From Hyphomicrobiales bacterium (GTDB lineage Bacteria > Pseudomonadota > Alphaproteobacteria > Rhizobiales > Beijerinckiaceae): a stretch of 64,000 bases of DNA. The stretch covers positions 1 through 64,000 of the forward strand of contig JADJVD010000008.1 in assembly GCA_016716745.1 (NCBI GenBank), given 5' to 3'. The notes under the pieces were generated by a model. That model worked only from the letters and a program-made list of their open reading frames with translations, did no database searches and was not told the DNA's origin. Position numbers and translations under genes: made by a program. Below, piece by piece: positions 23,636-31,581 of the stretch. Numbering within the stretch: position 1 is the stretch's first letter; each line of letters begins with the position of its first letter.

Positions 23636-25186
23636 TCAATGCGTCGCGTCGGGCATCGAGGCCTTCTTGCGCGCGACGAATTCTGCGAGCGCGGCCTCGA
23701 CGCCCGGATCGAGCGGCGGGGCCTCGTAGCGGGCGAGTTCGGCCTTCCAGGCCGCGTTGGCGCGCTGGGCCATGTCGCGCCGCCCCTCCGCCTCCCATTG
23801 CTCGACCGAATTGTTGTCGGCCAGCGCCGAGCGGAAGAAGGCCGCCTCGAAATTCGCCTGCGTATGCGCGCAGCCCAGAAAATGACCGCCCGGCCCGACC
23901 TCGCGGAACGCCTCGAACGCCTGCCCGTTCTCCGACAGGTCGATCCCCGCCGCCAGCTTCTGCATCATGCCGAGCTGGTCGCAATCCATCATGAATTTCT
24001 CGTAGCTCGAGGCCAGGCCGCCCTCCAGCCACCCCGCCGCGTGCAGCACGAAATTGGCGCCCGCCTGCAAGGTCGGCAGCAGCGTTTGCGCGCTCTCGTA
24101 GGCGGCCTGCGCGTCCGGCAGCTTCGAGGCCGTGAGCGAGCCGCCGGTGCGGAAGGGCAGGTTCATCCGCCGCGCGAGCTGCCCCGCGCCGAAGATCGCC
24201 AGCGCCGCCTCCGGCGTGCCGAAGGTTGGCGCGCCCGATTGCATCGACAGGGTGGAGACGAACGTGCCGAACACGACCGGCGCGCCGGGCCGCACGAGCT
24301 GCGTGAAGGCGACGCCGGCGAGCACCTCGGCCAGCACCTGCGTCAACGTGCCGGCGACGGTCACCGGGCTCATCGCGCCCGACAGGATGAAGGGCGTCAC
24401 GACGCAGGCCTGATTGGCCTCCGCATAAGCCTCCGCCGCGCCGAGCATCGCGGCGTCCCACACCAGCGGCGAGTTGGCGTTGATGAGGCTCGTGCACACC
24501 GTGTTGGCGCGCACGAAGTCGCGTCCGAACACGATGTCGAGCATCGCCACCGTGTCGCGCGCGCGCTCGGGATGCGTCACCGAGCCCATGATCGGCTTGT
24601 CGGACAGCGTCAGATGCGCCGCGACCATGTCGAGATGGCGCTTGTTGACCGGCAGATCGACCGGCTCGCACACCGTGCCGCCGGAGTGGTGCATGAAGGG
24701 GTTGAGATAGGCGAGCTTCACGAAGTTGCGGAAATCCTCGATCGTGCCGTAGCGCCGGCCGCGGTCGAGATCGTGCACGAAGGGCGAGCCGTAGACCGGC
24801 GCGAAAACGGTGGCCTTGCCGCCGATCTCGACGGCCCGCGCCGGGTTGCGCGCATGCTGCGTGTAGCGCGCCGGCGCGCTGGCGCAGAGCGCGCGCGCCA
24901 GCCCCTTGGGAAAGCGCACGCGCTCGCCCCTCACGTCGCAGCCCGCATCCTTCAGCAGCGTCAGCGCGCGGGCGTGGCCGCGAAACTCGATGCCGATCTC
25001 CTCGAGCAGAAGGTCGGCGTTCGCCTCGATCAGCTCCAGCCCCTCGCGCGACAGCACCTCGACCAGCGGCAGGTTGCGCGTGATGAAGGGCGCGGCGAGC
25101 CCGCCGCGCTCGGCGCGGGCGGCGCGGCGCGCCTCGCGCCCGCGGCGCTGGGCGCGGTCGGCGGTGGGGGCGGCCTCGTCGGTCAT
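23636..25186 (-). CDS. Trimethylamine methyltransferase (MttB) family protein, non-pyrrolysine
   Basis: 516-residue MttB-superfamily methyltransferase, which moves a methyl group from a quaternary or tertiary amine to Co(I) of a corrinoid protein. Recognisable stretches are YGSPFVHDLDRGRRYGT, MHHSGGTVCEPVDLPVNKRH, VTPFILSGAMSPVTVAGTLTQ and PTFGTPEAALAIFGAGQLAR. The frame runs without any TAG, so this is a pyrrolysine-free homologue like MtgB (glycine betaine) rather than true trimethylamine methyltransferase. The start at 25186 has GGAGA 8 bp upstream. It is divergent from the DMGDH-like gene over 181 bp. Confidence 0.9.
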   Translation of the reverse strand: MTDEAAPTADRAQRRGREARRAARAERGGLAAPFITRNLPLVEVLSREGLELIEANADLLLEEIGIEFRGHARALTLLKDAGCDVRGERVRFPKGLARALCASAPARYTQHARNPARAVEIGGKATVFAPVYGSPFVHDLDRGRRYGTIEDFRNFVKLAYLNPFMHHSGGTVCEPVDLPVNKRHLDMVAAHLTLSDKPIMGSVTHPERARDTVAMLDIVFGRDFVRANTVCTSLINANSPLVWDAAMLGAAEAYAEANQACVVTPFILSGAMSPVTVAGTLTQVLAEVLAGVAFTQLVRPGAPVVFGTFVSTLSMQSGAPTFGTPEAALAIFGAGQLARRMNLPFRTGGSLTASKLPDAQAAYESAQTLLPTLQAGANFVLHAAGWLEGGLASSYEKFMMDCDQLGMMQKLAAGIDLSENGQAFEAFREVGPGGHFLGCAHTQANFEAAFFRSALADNNSVEQWEAEGRRDMAQRANAAWKAELARYEAPPLDPGVEAALAEFVARKKASMPDATH

Positions 25187-25367
25187 GCGCAGGTCTCCGG
25201 CTTGCCCGCGAAATGTCGCGCCGGCCCGCTGCGCCCTCTTCCTCGCGCGCGGCGGTCGCTTGTCCGCCTGCGTCACGGCGCAGCCTCGACAGTCGTCGTC
25301 GCCGCCGCCCAAGATGGCCGCGCCTGTCCCCGCGATGCTGGAACGGGCTCAGGAGCGACGAAGCGAG

Positions 25368-27875
25368 ATGAAGACTCAGGCGCGCGTGGTGGTGATCGGC
25401 GGCGGCGTGGTGGGCGTGTCGACGCTCTACCATCTGACGAAGAAGGGCTGGTCGGACGTCGTGCTCGTCGAGCGCAAGGAGCTGACCTCTGGCTCGACCT
25501 GGCACGCGGCCGGCCTGCTGCCCCTGTTCAACCTCAGCTACTCGAACGGGCAGTTGCACAAATACTCCGTGCGCCTCTATCGCGAACTCGAGGCCGAGAC
25601 CGGACAGAATGTCGGCTTCAAGCGCGTCTCCAACATTCGCCTCGCCCGCACGCAGGATCGGCTCGACGAGTATCGCTATTACGCCGGCGTCGCCGCCACC
25701 ATCGGCGTCGACGTCCGCTTTCTCACGCCCGACGAGGTGAAGGAGGTCTGGCCGCTGTGCGAGACGGACGACCTTCTCGGCGCGATCCAGCATCCCGACG
25801 ACGGCTATATCCAGCCCGCCGATCTGACGCAGGCGCTGGCCAAGGGTGCGCGCGCCGGCGGCGCCGAGATCTATCGCTACACAACGGTGACCAACATCTC
25901 GCGCAAGCCGACCGGCGAATGGGTCGTGCATACCGACAAGGGCGACATCGCCTGCGAGCATGTCGTCTCCGCCACCGGCAATTTCGCACGCCGCACCGGC
26001 GCGATGGTCGGGCTCGACATTCCCGTCATCCCGGTCGAGCACCAGTACATCGTCACCGAGCCGCATCCCGCCATCATGGCGCGCCACTCGGCGGGCCTGC
26101 CCGAGATGGGCGTGCTGCGCGAGAGCGACTCGTCCTGGTACATGCGCGAGGAGAATGGCGGCCTCATTCTCGGCCCCTACGAGAAGGGGGCGCCCGCCTG
26201 CTATCTCGACGGGCCGAGCGAGCAATCGGAATACGAACTGTTCCAGGGCGATCTCGACCGCCTCGCCCCGCACATCGAGACCGCCATCGCGCGCGTGCCG
26301 ATCTTCGGCGAACTCGGCGTCAAGAAGGTTTACAATGGCGCGATCTGCTACACGCCGGACGGCGGGCCGATCGTCGGGCCTGCCTGGGGCCTGAAGAACT
26401 TCTGGCTGAACGAGGGCCATTCCTTCGGCGTCACCGCGGCCGGCGGCGCCGGCTGGCAGCTCGCCGAATGGATCGTGGATGGCGAACCGACGATCGACAT
26501 GATGGGCGTCGACCCGCGCCGCTTCGGCCCCTACGCCTCGCGCGGCTATCTCGTCGCCAAATGCGAGGAGGCCTACGCCAACGTCTTCACGCCGCACTAT
26601 CCGGACGAGGAGCGCAGCGCCGGCCGGCCGCTCAAGACATCGCCTTGCTATACGCGCATGAAGGCGCTCGGCGCGGTGTTCGGCTCCGTCTACGGCTGGG
26701 AGCGGGCGAACTGGTTCGCCCCGCAGGGCTACGCGCTGACGGCGGAGGAGATAGCCTCGCCCGACGTGCTGACGAACCACAATCATGCCCCGCGCGAGGA
26801 GACCGGCGCGATCCGCGAGAAGTGGAGTTTCCGTCGCTCGAACTACTTTCCCTTCGTCGGCGCGGAGGTTCGCAACACGCACGAGAATTGCGGCCTGCAG
26901 GACCTTACCGCCTTCGCCAAGTGCCTCGTCGAGGGGCCAGGCGCGGAGGCCTGGCTCGACGGGCTCCTCGCCAATCGCCTGCCCAAGGTCGGCCGCGTCT
27001 CGCTCTGCCACCTGCTGACGCGCGCCGGCGGCGTGAAGAGCGAATTCACGATCTACCGCATGGCGGCCGACCGCTTCTATCTCGTCTCCGCCGGCGCGCT
27101 GGAGCGTTTCGATCATGATCAGCTCGCCCGGGCGCTGCCCGTCGACGGCGGCGTCAGGCTCACGCCCTGCACGACGCAATGGGGCGTGCTGGCGCTCGTC
27201 GGACCGCGCGCGCGCGACGTGTTGCAGCCGCTCGTCGACGTCGATCTGCCGAACGCCGCCTTCCCGTGGCTGAGCGGCAGGCCGGTGAGCGTCGGAACCG
27301 CGCAGGCGCACGCGCTACGTGTGAATTTCGTCGGAGAACTCGGCTGGGAGCTGCATCACCCCATCGAGATGCAGACCGCGATCTTCGATCTGTTGATGAA
27401 GGAGGGCGCGCGCCACGGCCTGAAGCCCTACGGCGCGCGCGCGATGAACGCGATGGCGCTGGAGAAATCCTACCGCAACATGGGTCGCGAGCTGTCGATC
27501 GAATACGCCGCGCTCGAATCCGGGCTCGACCGTTTCGTGCGGCCGGAGAAGGGCGATTTCGTCGGCCGCGAAGGCCTGGCGGCGTGGAGCCGGCGCGGCT
27601 TCGCCAACCGCTTCGTCACGATGGAGGTGCAGGGCGTGACGGACGCGGACGCGCGCGGCTCCGAGCCGCTGACGCGCGATGGCGAACTCGTCGGCCGCGC
27701 CACCAATGGCGGCTTCGGCTGGCGCGTCGGCAAGTCGCTCGCCCTCGGCATGGTGCGGCCCGATCTCGCGGAGGTCGGGACCGAACTCGACATCGCGATT
27801 CTAGGCGAGAAGCGGCGCGCCGTCGTCATCTGCGAATCGCCGTTCGATCCCGAAAACGCGCGTCTGAAGGCCTGA
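25368..27875 (+). CDS. Dimethylglycine/sarcosine dehydrogenase-like flavoprotein with GcvT domain
   Basis: 835 residues. The FAD-binding oxidase domain comes first (VVVIGGGVVGVSTLYHL, about 6-22). GSTWHAAGLLPLF places a His where dimethylglycine dehydrogenase carries covalent FAD. An FAO_M-like segment follows (about 370-425), then a GcvT aminomethyltransferase domain (about 430-720, with LNFVGELGWELHHP-type sequence) and its C-terminal barrel. Such enzymes oxidatively remove N-methyl groups and hand the C1 to tetrahydrofolate. The ATG at 25368 gives the normal length. An alternative ATG at 25335 is possible. It heads the plus-strand arm of the demethylation cluster. Confidence 0.9.
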   Translation: MKTQARVVVIGGGVVGVSTLYHLTKKGWSDVVLVERKELTSGSTWHAAGLLPLFNLSYSNGQLHKYSVRLYRELEAETGQNVGFKRVSNIRLARTQDRLDEYRYYAGVAATIGVDVRFLTPDEVKEVWPLCETDDLLGAIQHPDDGYIQPADLTQALAKGARAGGAEIYRYTTVTNISRKPTGEWVVHTDKGDIACEHVVSATGNFARRTGAMVGLDIPVIPVEHQYIVTEPHPAIMARHSAGLPEMGVLRESDSSWYMREENGGLILGPYEKGAPACYLDGPSEQSEYELFQGDLDRLAPHIETAIARVPIFGELGVKKVYNGAICYTPDGGPIVGPAWGLKNFWLNEGHSFGVTAAGGAGWQLAEWIVDGEPTIDMMGVDPRRFGPYASRGYLVAKCEEAYANVFTPHYPDEERSAGRPLKTSPCYTRMKALGAVFGSVYGWERANWFAPQGYALTAEEIASPDVLTNHNHAPREETGAIREKWSFRRSNYFPFVGAEVRNTHENCGLQDLTAFAKCLVEGPGAEAWLDGLLANRLPKVGRVSLCHLLTRAGGVKSEFTIYRMAADRFYLVSAGALERFDHDQLARALPVDGGVRLTPCTTQWGVLALVGPRARDVLQPLVDVDLPNAAFPWLSGRPVSVGTAQAHALRVNFVGELGWELHHPIEMQTAIFDLLMKEGARHGLKPYGARAMNAMALEKSYRNMGRELSIEYAALESGLDRFVRPEKGDFVGREGLAAWSRRGFANRFVTMEVQGVTDADARGSEPLTRDGELVGRATNGGFGWRVGKSLALGMVRPDLAEVGTELDIAILGEKRRAVVICESPFDPENARLKA

Positions 27876-27944
27876 GGCGTCGCAACCGCGCAAGCGCGCG
27901 TCCCCGCTGCGACAGCGCCGGGCGCGGCGCGCCGGCACGATTCG

Positions 27945-27984
27945 CGCGCCGCAGGAGACGCGCCGCAGGAGACGCGCCGGGAGA
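27945..27984 (+). repeat. 14-bp tandem repeat carrying reiterated ribosome binding sites
   Basis: CGCGCCGCAGGAGA occurs at 27945-27958 and 27959-27972, and a shortened copy CGCGCCGGGAGA follows at 27973-27984. Each unit contains a Shine-Dalgarno-like AGGAGA or GGGAGA. The last copy is 5 bp before the corrinoid-protein ATG at 27990. The number of copies could tune translation of the gene. Confidence 0.6.
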
Positions 27985-27989
27985 CGCGC

Positions 27990-28694
27990 ATGGCCGACGA
28001 CGATCTCGATCTGAATTCGCTGGGCGACGACGATCTCGTCGCGCAGATGCATGACGATCTCTATGACGGCCTGAAGCAGGAGATCGAGGAGGGCGTGCGC
28101 ATCCTGCTCGGCCGCGGCTGGGCGCCGTACGACGTGCTGACCAAGGCGCTGGTCGAGGGCATGCGCATCGTCGGCGTCGATTTCCGCGACGGCATCCTGT
28201 TCGTGCCCGAGGTTCTGCTCGCCGCCAATGCGATGAAGGCCGGCATGACGATCCTGCGCCCGCTGCTCGCCGCCACCGGCGCGCCGCGCGTCGGCAGGAT
28301 GGTGATCGGCACGGTGAAGGGCGACATCCACGACATCGGCAAGAACCTCGTGACGATGATGATGGAGGGCGCCGGCTTCGAGGTTGTCGACCTCGGCGTC
28401 AACACCGACGCGGACCGCTACATCGCCGCGATCCGCGAACACAAGCCGGAAATCCTCGGCATGTCGGCGCTGCTGACGACGACCATGCCTTACATGAAGG
28501 TCGTGATCGAGGAGTTGAAGACGCAGGGGCTGCGCGCCGACACGATCGTGCTCGTCGGCGGCGCGCCGCTGAACGAGGCCTTCGCTGATTTCGTCGGCGC
28601 CGACGCCTATTGTCGCGACGCGGCGACGGCGGTCGAGACGGCGAAGGCGCTGGTCGCGCGCCGGCAGGGCTCGGCGCTGGTCGCGTCGGCGTGA
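27990..28694 (+). CDS. Corrinoid protein (MtbC/MttC-like B12-binding protein)
   Basis: 234 residues. A helical cap domain (about 10-95) is followed by a B12-binding Rossmann domain with the signature GTVKGDIHDIGKNLV, where His114 is the lower axial cobalt ligand. SALLTTTMPYMK and VLVGGAPLN complete the cobalamin fold. It shuttles the methyl group between the MttB-family methyltransferase and an acceptor. Its stop overlaps the GTG start of the DUF1638 gene (GTGA). Confidence 0.94.
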   Translation: MADDDLDLNSLGDDDLVAQMHDDLYDGLKQEIEEGVRILLGRGWAPYDVLTKALVEGMRIVGVDFRDGILFVPEVLLAANAMKAGMTILRPLLAATGAPRVGRMVIGTVKGDIHDIGKNLVTMMMEGAGFEVVDLGVNTDADRYIAAIREHKPEILGMSALLTTTMPYMKVVIEELKTQGLRADTIVLVGGAPLNEAFADFVGADAYCRDAATAVETAKALVARRQGSALVASA

Positions 28695-29296
28695 GCGCGC
28701 GGCGCACGCTGGTCGTCGCCTGCGGCGCGCTGGCGCGCGAGGCGCGCGCGGCGATTGGGGCGGCGCGGCTCGATCATGTCGATCTCACCTGCCTGCCCGC
28801 CCAACTTCACAATCGCCCCGAGCGCATCGCCGGCGCGCTTCTCGCCAAGGTCGCGCCGCGCCGCGCCGCCTATGACGACGTGCTGGTTCTCTATGGCGAG
28901 TGCGGCGCGGGCCCGGCGCTCGACCGCGCCCTCGAGACGCTCGGCGCGACGCGCATCGCCGGCGCGCATTGCTACGAGTTCTTCGCCGGCGCCGAGACAT
29001 TCTCCGCGCTGTCGGAGGAAGAGCCGGGAACCTTCTACGTCACCGATTTTCTGGCGCGGCACTTCGAGCGCCTGGTCGTTCGCGGCCTCGGCCTCGACCG
29101 TCATCCGGATTTGCGCGACGCCTATTTCGGCAACTACCGACGCCTCGTGCATCTGGCGCAGGCGGACGACCCGCGCACCGACGAGCTGGCGCGCGCAGCG
29201 GCGGCGCGCCTCGGCCTCGCCTTCGAGCGGCGCGTCACGGGGCTTGGCGCGCTCGCGCAGTTTCTGGCGCAATCGCGCGTCGCGGAGCCGACGTGA
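28691..29296 (+). CDS. DUF1638 family protein
   Basis: 201 residues beginning with GTG at 28691, overlapping the corrinoid-protein stop by 4 bp. The first half holds a conserved-looking Cys/His set: C11 (VVACGALAREA), C34 and H40 (CLPAQLHNRPE), C71 (LYGECGAGP), H93 and C94 (AHCYEFFAG). This could be a metal or cofactor site. Homologues occur beside MttB-type methyltransferases in many anaerobes and rhizobia; their role is not established. Position between the corrinoid protein and the reactivase suggests a helper in cobalamin loading or methyl transfer. Confidence 0.85.
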   Translation: MSARRTLVVACGALAREARAAIGAARLDHVDLTCLPAQLHNRPERIAGALLAKVAPRRAAYDDVLVLYGECGAGPALDRALETLGATRIAGAHCYEFFAGAETFSALSEEEPGTFYVTDFLARHFERLVVRGLGLDRHPDLRDAYFGNYRRLVHLAQADDPRTDELARAAAARLGLAFERRVTGLGALAQFLAQSRVAEPT

Positions 29297-29598
29297 TGGG
29301 CGAACTCGTCGTCATCTTCTGGCGCGACATTCCCTCGCAGGTCATCGCGAAGGCGGGCCGCCGTCAGGCCAAGCGGCTGCTGCCGCAACGCTTCGTCGAG
29401 GCGATCGACGTCGCCGCGATGCGCGCGGGGCTGATGGACGCGGACGCCTATCTCGCCGAATGGCGCCGCGCCGCGCCTCTCGCCTGCGGCGACGATCTCG
29501 AGGCCGAGGCCGACGCGTCGCAGGCGCGCCTCGAGCGCGACTACGACGCCGCGCGTCTCGCCGCGCTGGCGCAGGCCGGCGGACGGGACGGCGCATGA
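29296..29598 (+). CDS. Small PF13769-type protein ('virulence factor' domain)
   Basis: 100 residues, start overlapping the DUF1638 stop (TGATG). The sequence VVIFWRDIPSQVIAKAGRRQAKRLLPQRF followed by AAMRAGLMDADAYLAEWRR (given in two parts) matches the PF13769 small domain, whose label 'virulence factor' has no mechanistic meaning. It is basic in the first half and acidic in the second, and presumably cytosolic. Its fixed place between DUF1638 and the reactivase points to a part in corrinoid methyl transfer. Confidence 0.8.
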   Translation: MGELVVIFWRDIPSQVIAKAGRRQAKRLLPQRFVEAIDVAAMRAGLMDADAYLAEWRRAAPLACGDDLEAEADASQARLERDYDAARLAALAQAGGRDGA

Positions 29599-31581
29599 GC
29601 GACGACCATCTTGTCGTCTTCACGCCGTCCGGCAAGCGAGGGCGCTTCGCCAAAGGCGTCAGCCTGCTCGAGGCCGCGCGCGCGCTTGGCGTCGATCTCG
29701 ATACGGTGTGCGGCGGACGTGGCGTCTGCGGGCGCTGCCAGTGCGATCTGGCGGAAGGCGAATTCGCCAAGCATGGCGTCGTCTCGCGCGCCGATCACCT
29801 GTCCGCGCCGAACGAGGTGGAGGCGCGCTACGCCTCGGTGCGCGGCGCCTTCGCGCCGGGCCGCCGCCTCGGCTGCCAGGCGCGCGTGGCGGGCGACGTC
29901 GTCGTCGACGTTCCGCCTGAATCGCAGGTGCATCGTCAGGTCGTGCGCAAGCGCGCCGAGGCGCATCCGATCGAGATCGACCCTGTCGTGCGGCTTGTCT
30001 GCGTCGACGTGGCGGAGCCAGACATGGCCGATCCCGCGAGCGACGCGCGCCGCCTGTGCGACGCCCTGGCCGCGCAGACAGGCAGCGCGGCGAGGCTCGA
30101 CACAGCGGTGCTGCGCGAGGCGCAGGCGACGCTGCGCGCCGGCAAGTGGCGCGTCACGGCGGCGCTGCGCGCCGATGGCGTCGTCGTCGCGCTGTGGCCG
30201 GGCTATCGCGAGCGCTGCTTCGGTCTGGCGATCGACATCGGCTCGACCACCATCGCCGTCCATCTCTGCGATCTGGGCTCCGGCGAGACGCTCGCCTCCG
30301 TCGGCGCGATGAACCCGCAGATCCGCTTCGGCGAGGATCTGATGAGCCGCGTCTCCTACGCGATGCTCAACGACGGCGGCGCCGCCGAGATGACGCACGC
30401 CGCGCGCATCGCGTTGAACGCGCTCGCGCAGGAGGCGGCGGCGCAAGCCGGCGTCGCGACGCGCGACATCGTCGAGGCGACGGTTGTCGGCAATCCGATC
30501 ATGCATCATCTCTTTCGGGCTGGATCCGACCGAGCTCGGCGGCGCGCCCTTCGCGCTTGCGGTCGACGGCGCGGTCGAGGCGCCGGCGCGCGATCTCGGC
30601 CTGTCGCTCGCGCCGGGCGCGCGTGTCTACTGCCTGCCCTGCATCGCCGGCCATGTCGGCGCGGACGCCGCCGGCGTCGCGCTGTCGGAAGGGCCCTATC
30701 TGCGCGACGAGACGACGCTGATCGTCGACGTCGGCACCAACGCCGAAATCATTCTGGGCGACCGCGCGCGCCTGCTCGCCTGCTCCTCGCCGACCGGCCC
30801 GGCCTTCGAGGGCGCGCAGATCTCCTGCGGCCAGCGCGCCGCGCCCGGCGCCGTCGAACGCGTTCGCATCGACCGCGAGAGCCTGGAGCCGCGCTATCGC
30901 GTGATCGGCTGCGATCTTTGGTCGAATGAGCCGGGCTTCGAGGCGGCGACCGCAGCGACCGGCGTCACCGGCGTTTGCGGCTCCGGGATCATCGAGCTCG
31001 TCGCCGAGCTGTTTCTGGCCGGCGTCATCTCCGCCGATGGTGTGATCGACGGCGCGGCCGCCGCGCGCACGCCGCGCCTCGAGGCGCAGGGCAGGGCCTT
31101 CGCCTATGTTCTGCGCGAGGGCGCGCCGCGTCTGGTGTTGACGCAGACGGATGTGCGCGCGATCCAGCTCGCCAAGGCCGCGCTGCATGCGGGGGCGAGC
31201 CTGCTGCTCGACCGCACGGGCCTCGCCGCGCCCGATCGCATCGTGCTCGCCGGCGCCTTCGGCAGCCATATCGATCCGCTCTATGCGACGACGCTCGGCA
31301 TGTTGCCCGATTGCGATCCGGCGCGCGTCTCCTCGGCCGGCAATGCGGCCGGCACCGGCGCGCGCATCGCTCTGCTCAATCGCGCCGCGCGCTTCGAGAT
31401 CGAGGGCGTCGCCCGGCGGATCGAGAAGATCGAAACAGCCATCGAGCCCGAGTTTCAGGCCCGCTTCGTCGCGGCCATGGCGCTGCCGCATGCGAGCGAT
31501 CCGTATGAGCGGCTTGCGCGCGTCATGCCGTTGCCGGCGCGCGCGACGGGCGCCCCGCAGCGTCGCCGGCGCACGCGCTAG
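29595..31581 (+). CDS. Corrinoid reductive activase (RACo/ASKHA type) with N-terminal [2Fe-2S] domain, apparent frameshift
   Basis: About 662 codons. The N-terminal plant-type ferredoxin domain has C39, C45, C48 and C50 (VCGGRGVCGRCQC), with a further Cys in RRLGCQ. The ASKHA ATPase domain starts FGLAIDIGSTTIAVHLCDLG and continues NPQIRFGEDLMSRVSYA, LIVDVGTNAEI, SSPTGPAFEGAQISCG and LAGAFGSHIDP. It couples ATP hydrolysis to reduction of inactive Co(II) corrinoid. Near 30510 the frame shifts: after VGNPIMHHLF, similarity resumes as GLDPTELGGAPF. Restoring two bases (or dropping one T) repairs it. The start overlaps the previous stop (ATGA). The 3' end overlaps the regulator gene by 4 bp. Confidence 0.86.

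Noticed and set aside
22623..27311. A 1,562-codon open frame on the minus strand spanning several genes
   Set aside because: It is antisense to or out of frame with the MttB, flavoprotein and TauE/SafE genes, its translation is Arg/Ala/Asp-rich without any family motif, and long stop-free frames are expected at this GC content. The plus-strand frame at 22937-27118 was rejected for the same reason.
29296..29598. True virulence factor
   Set aside because: The Pfam label of PF13769 reflects one historical annotation. The cluster context points to corrinoid metabolism.
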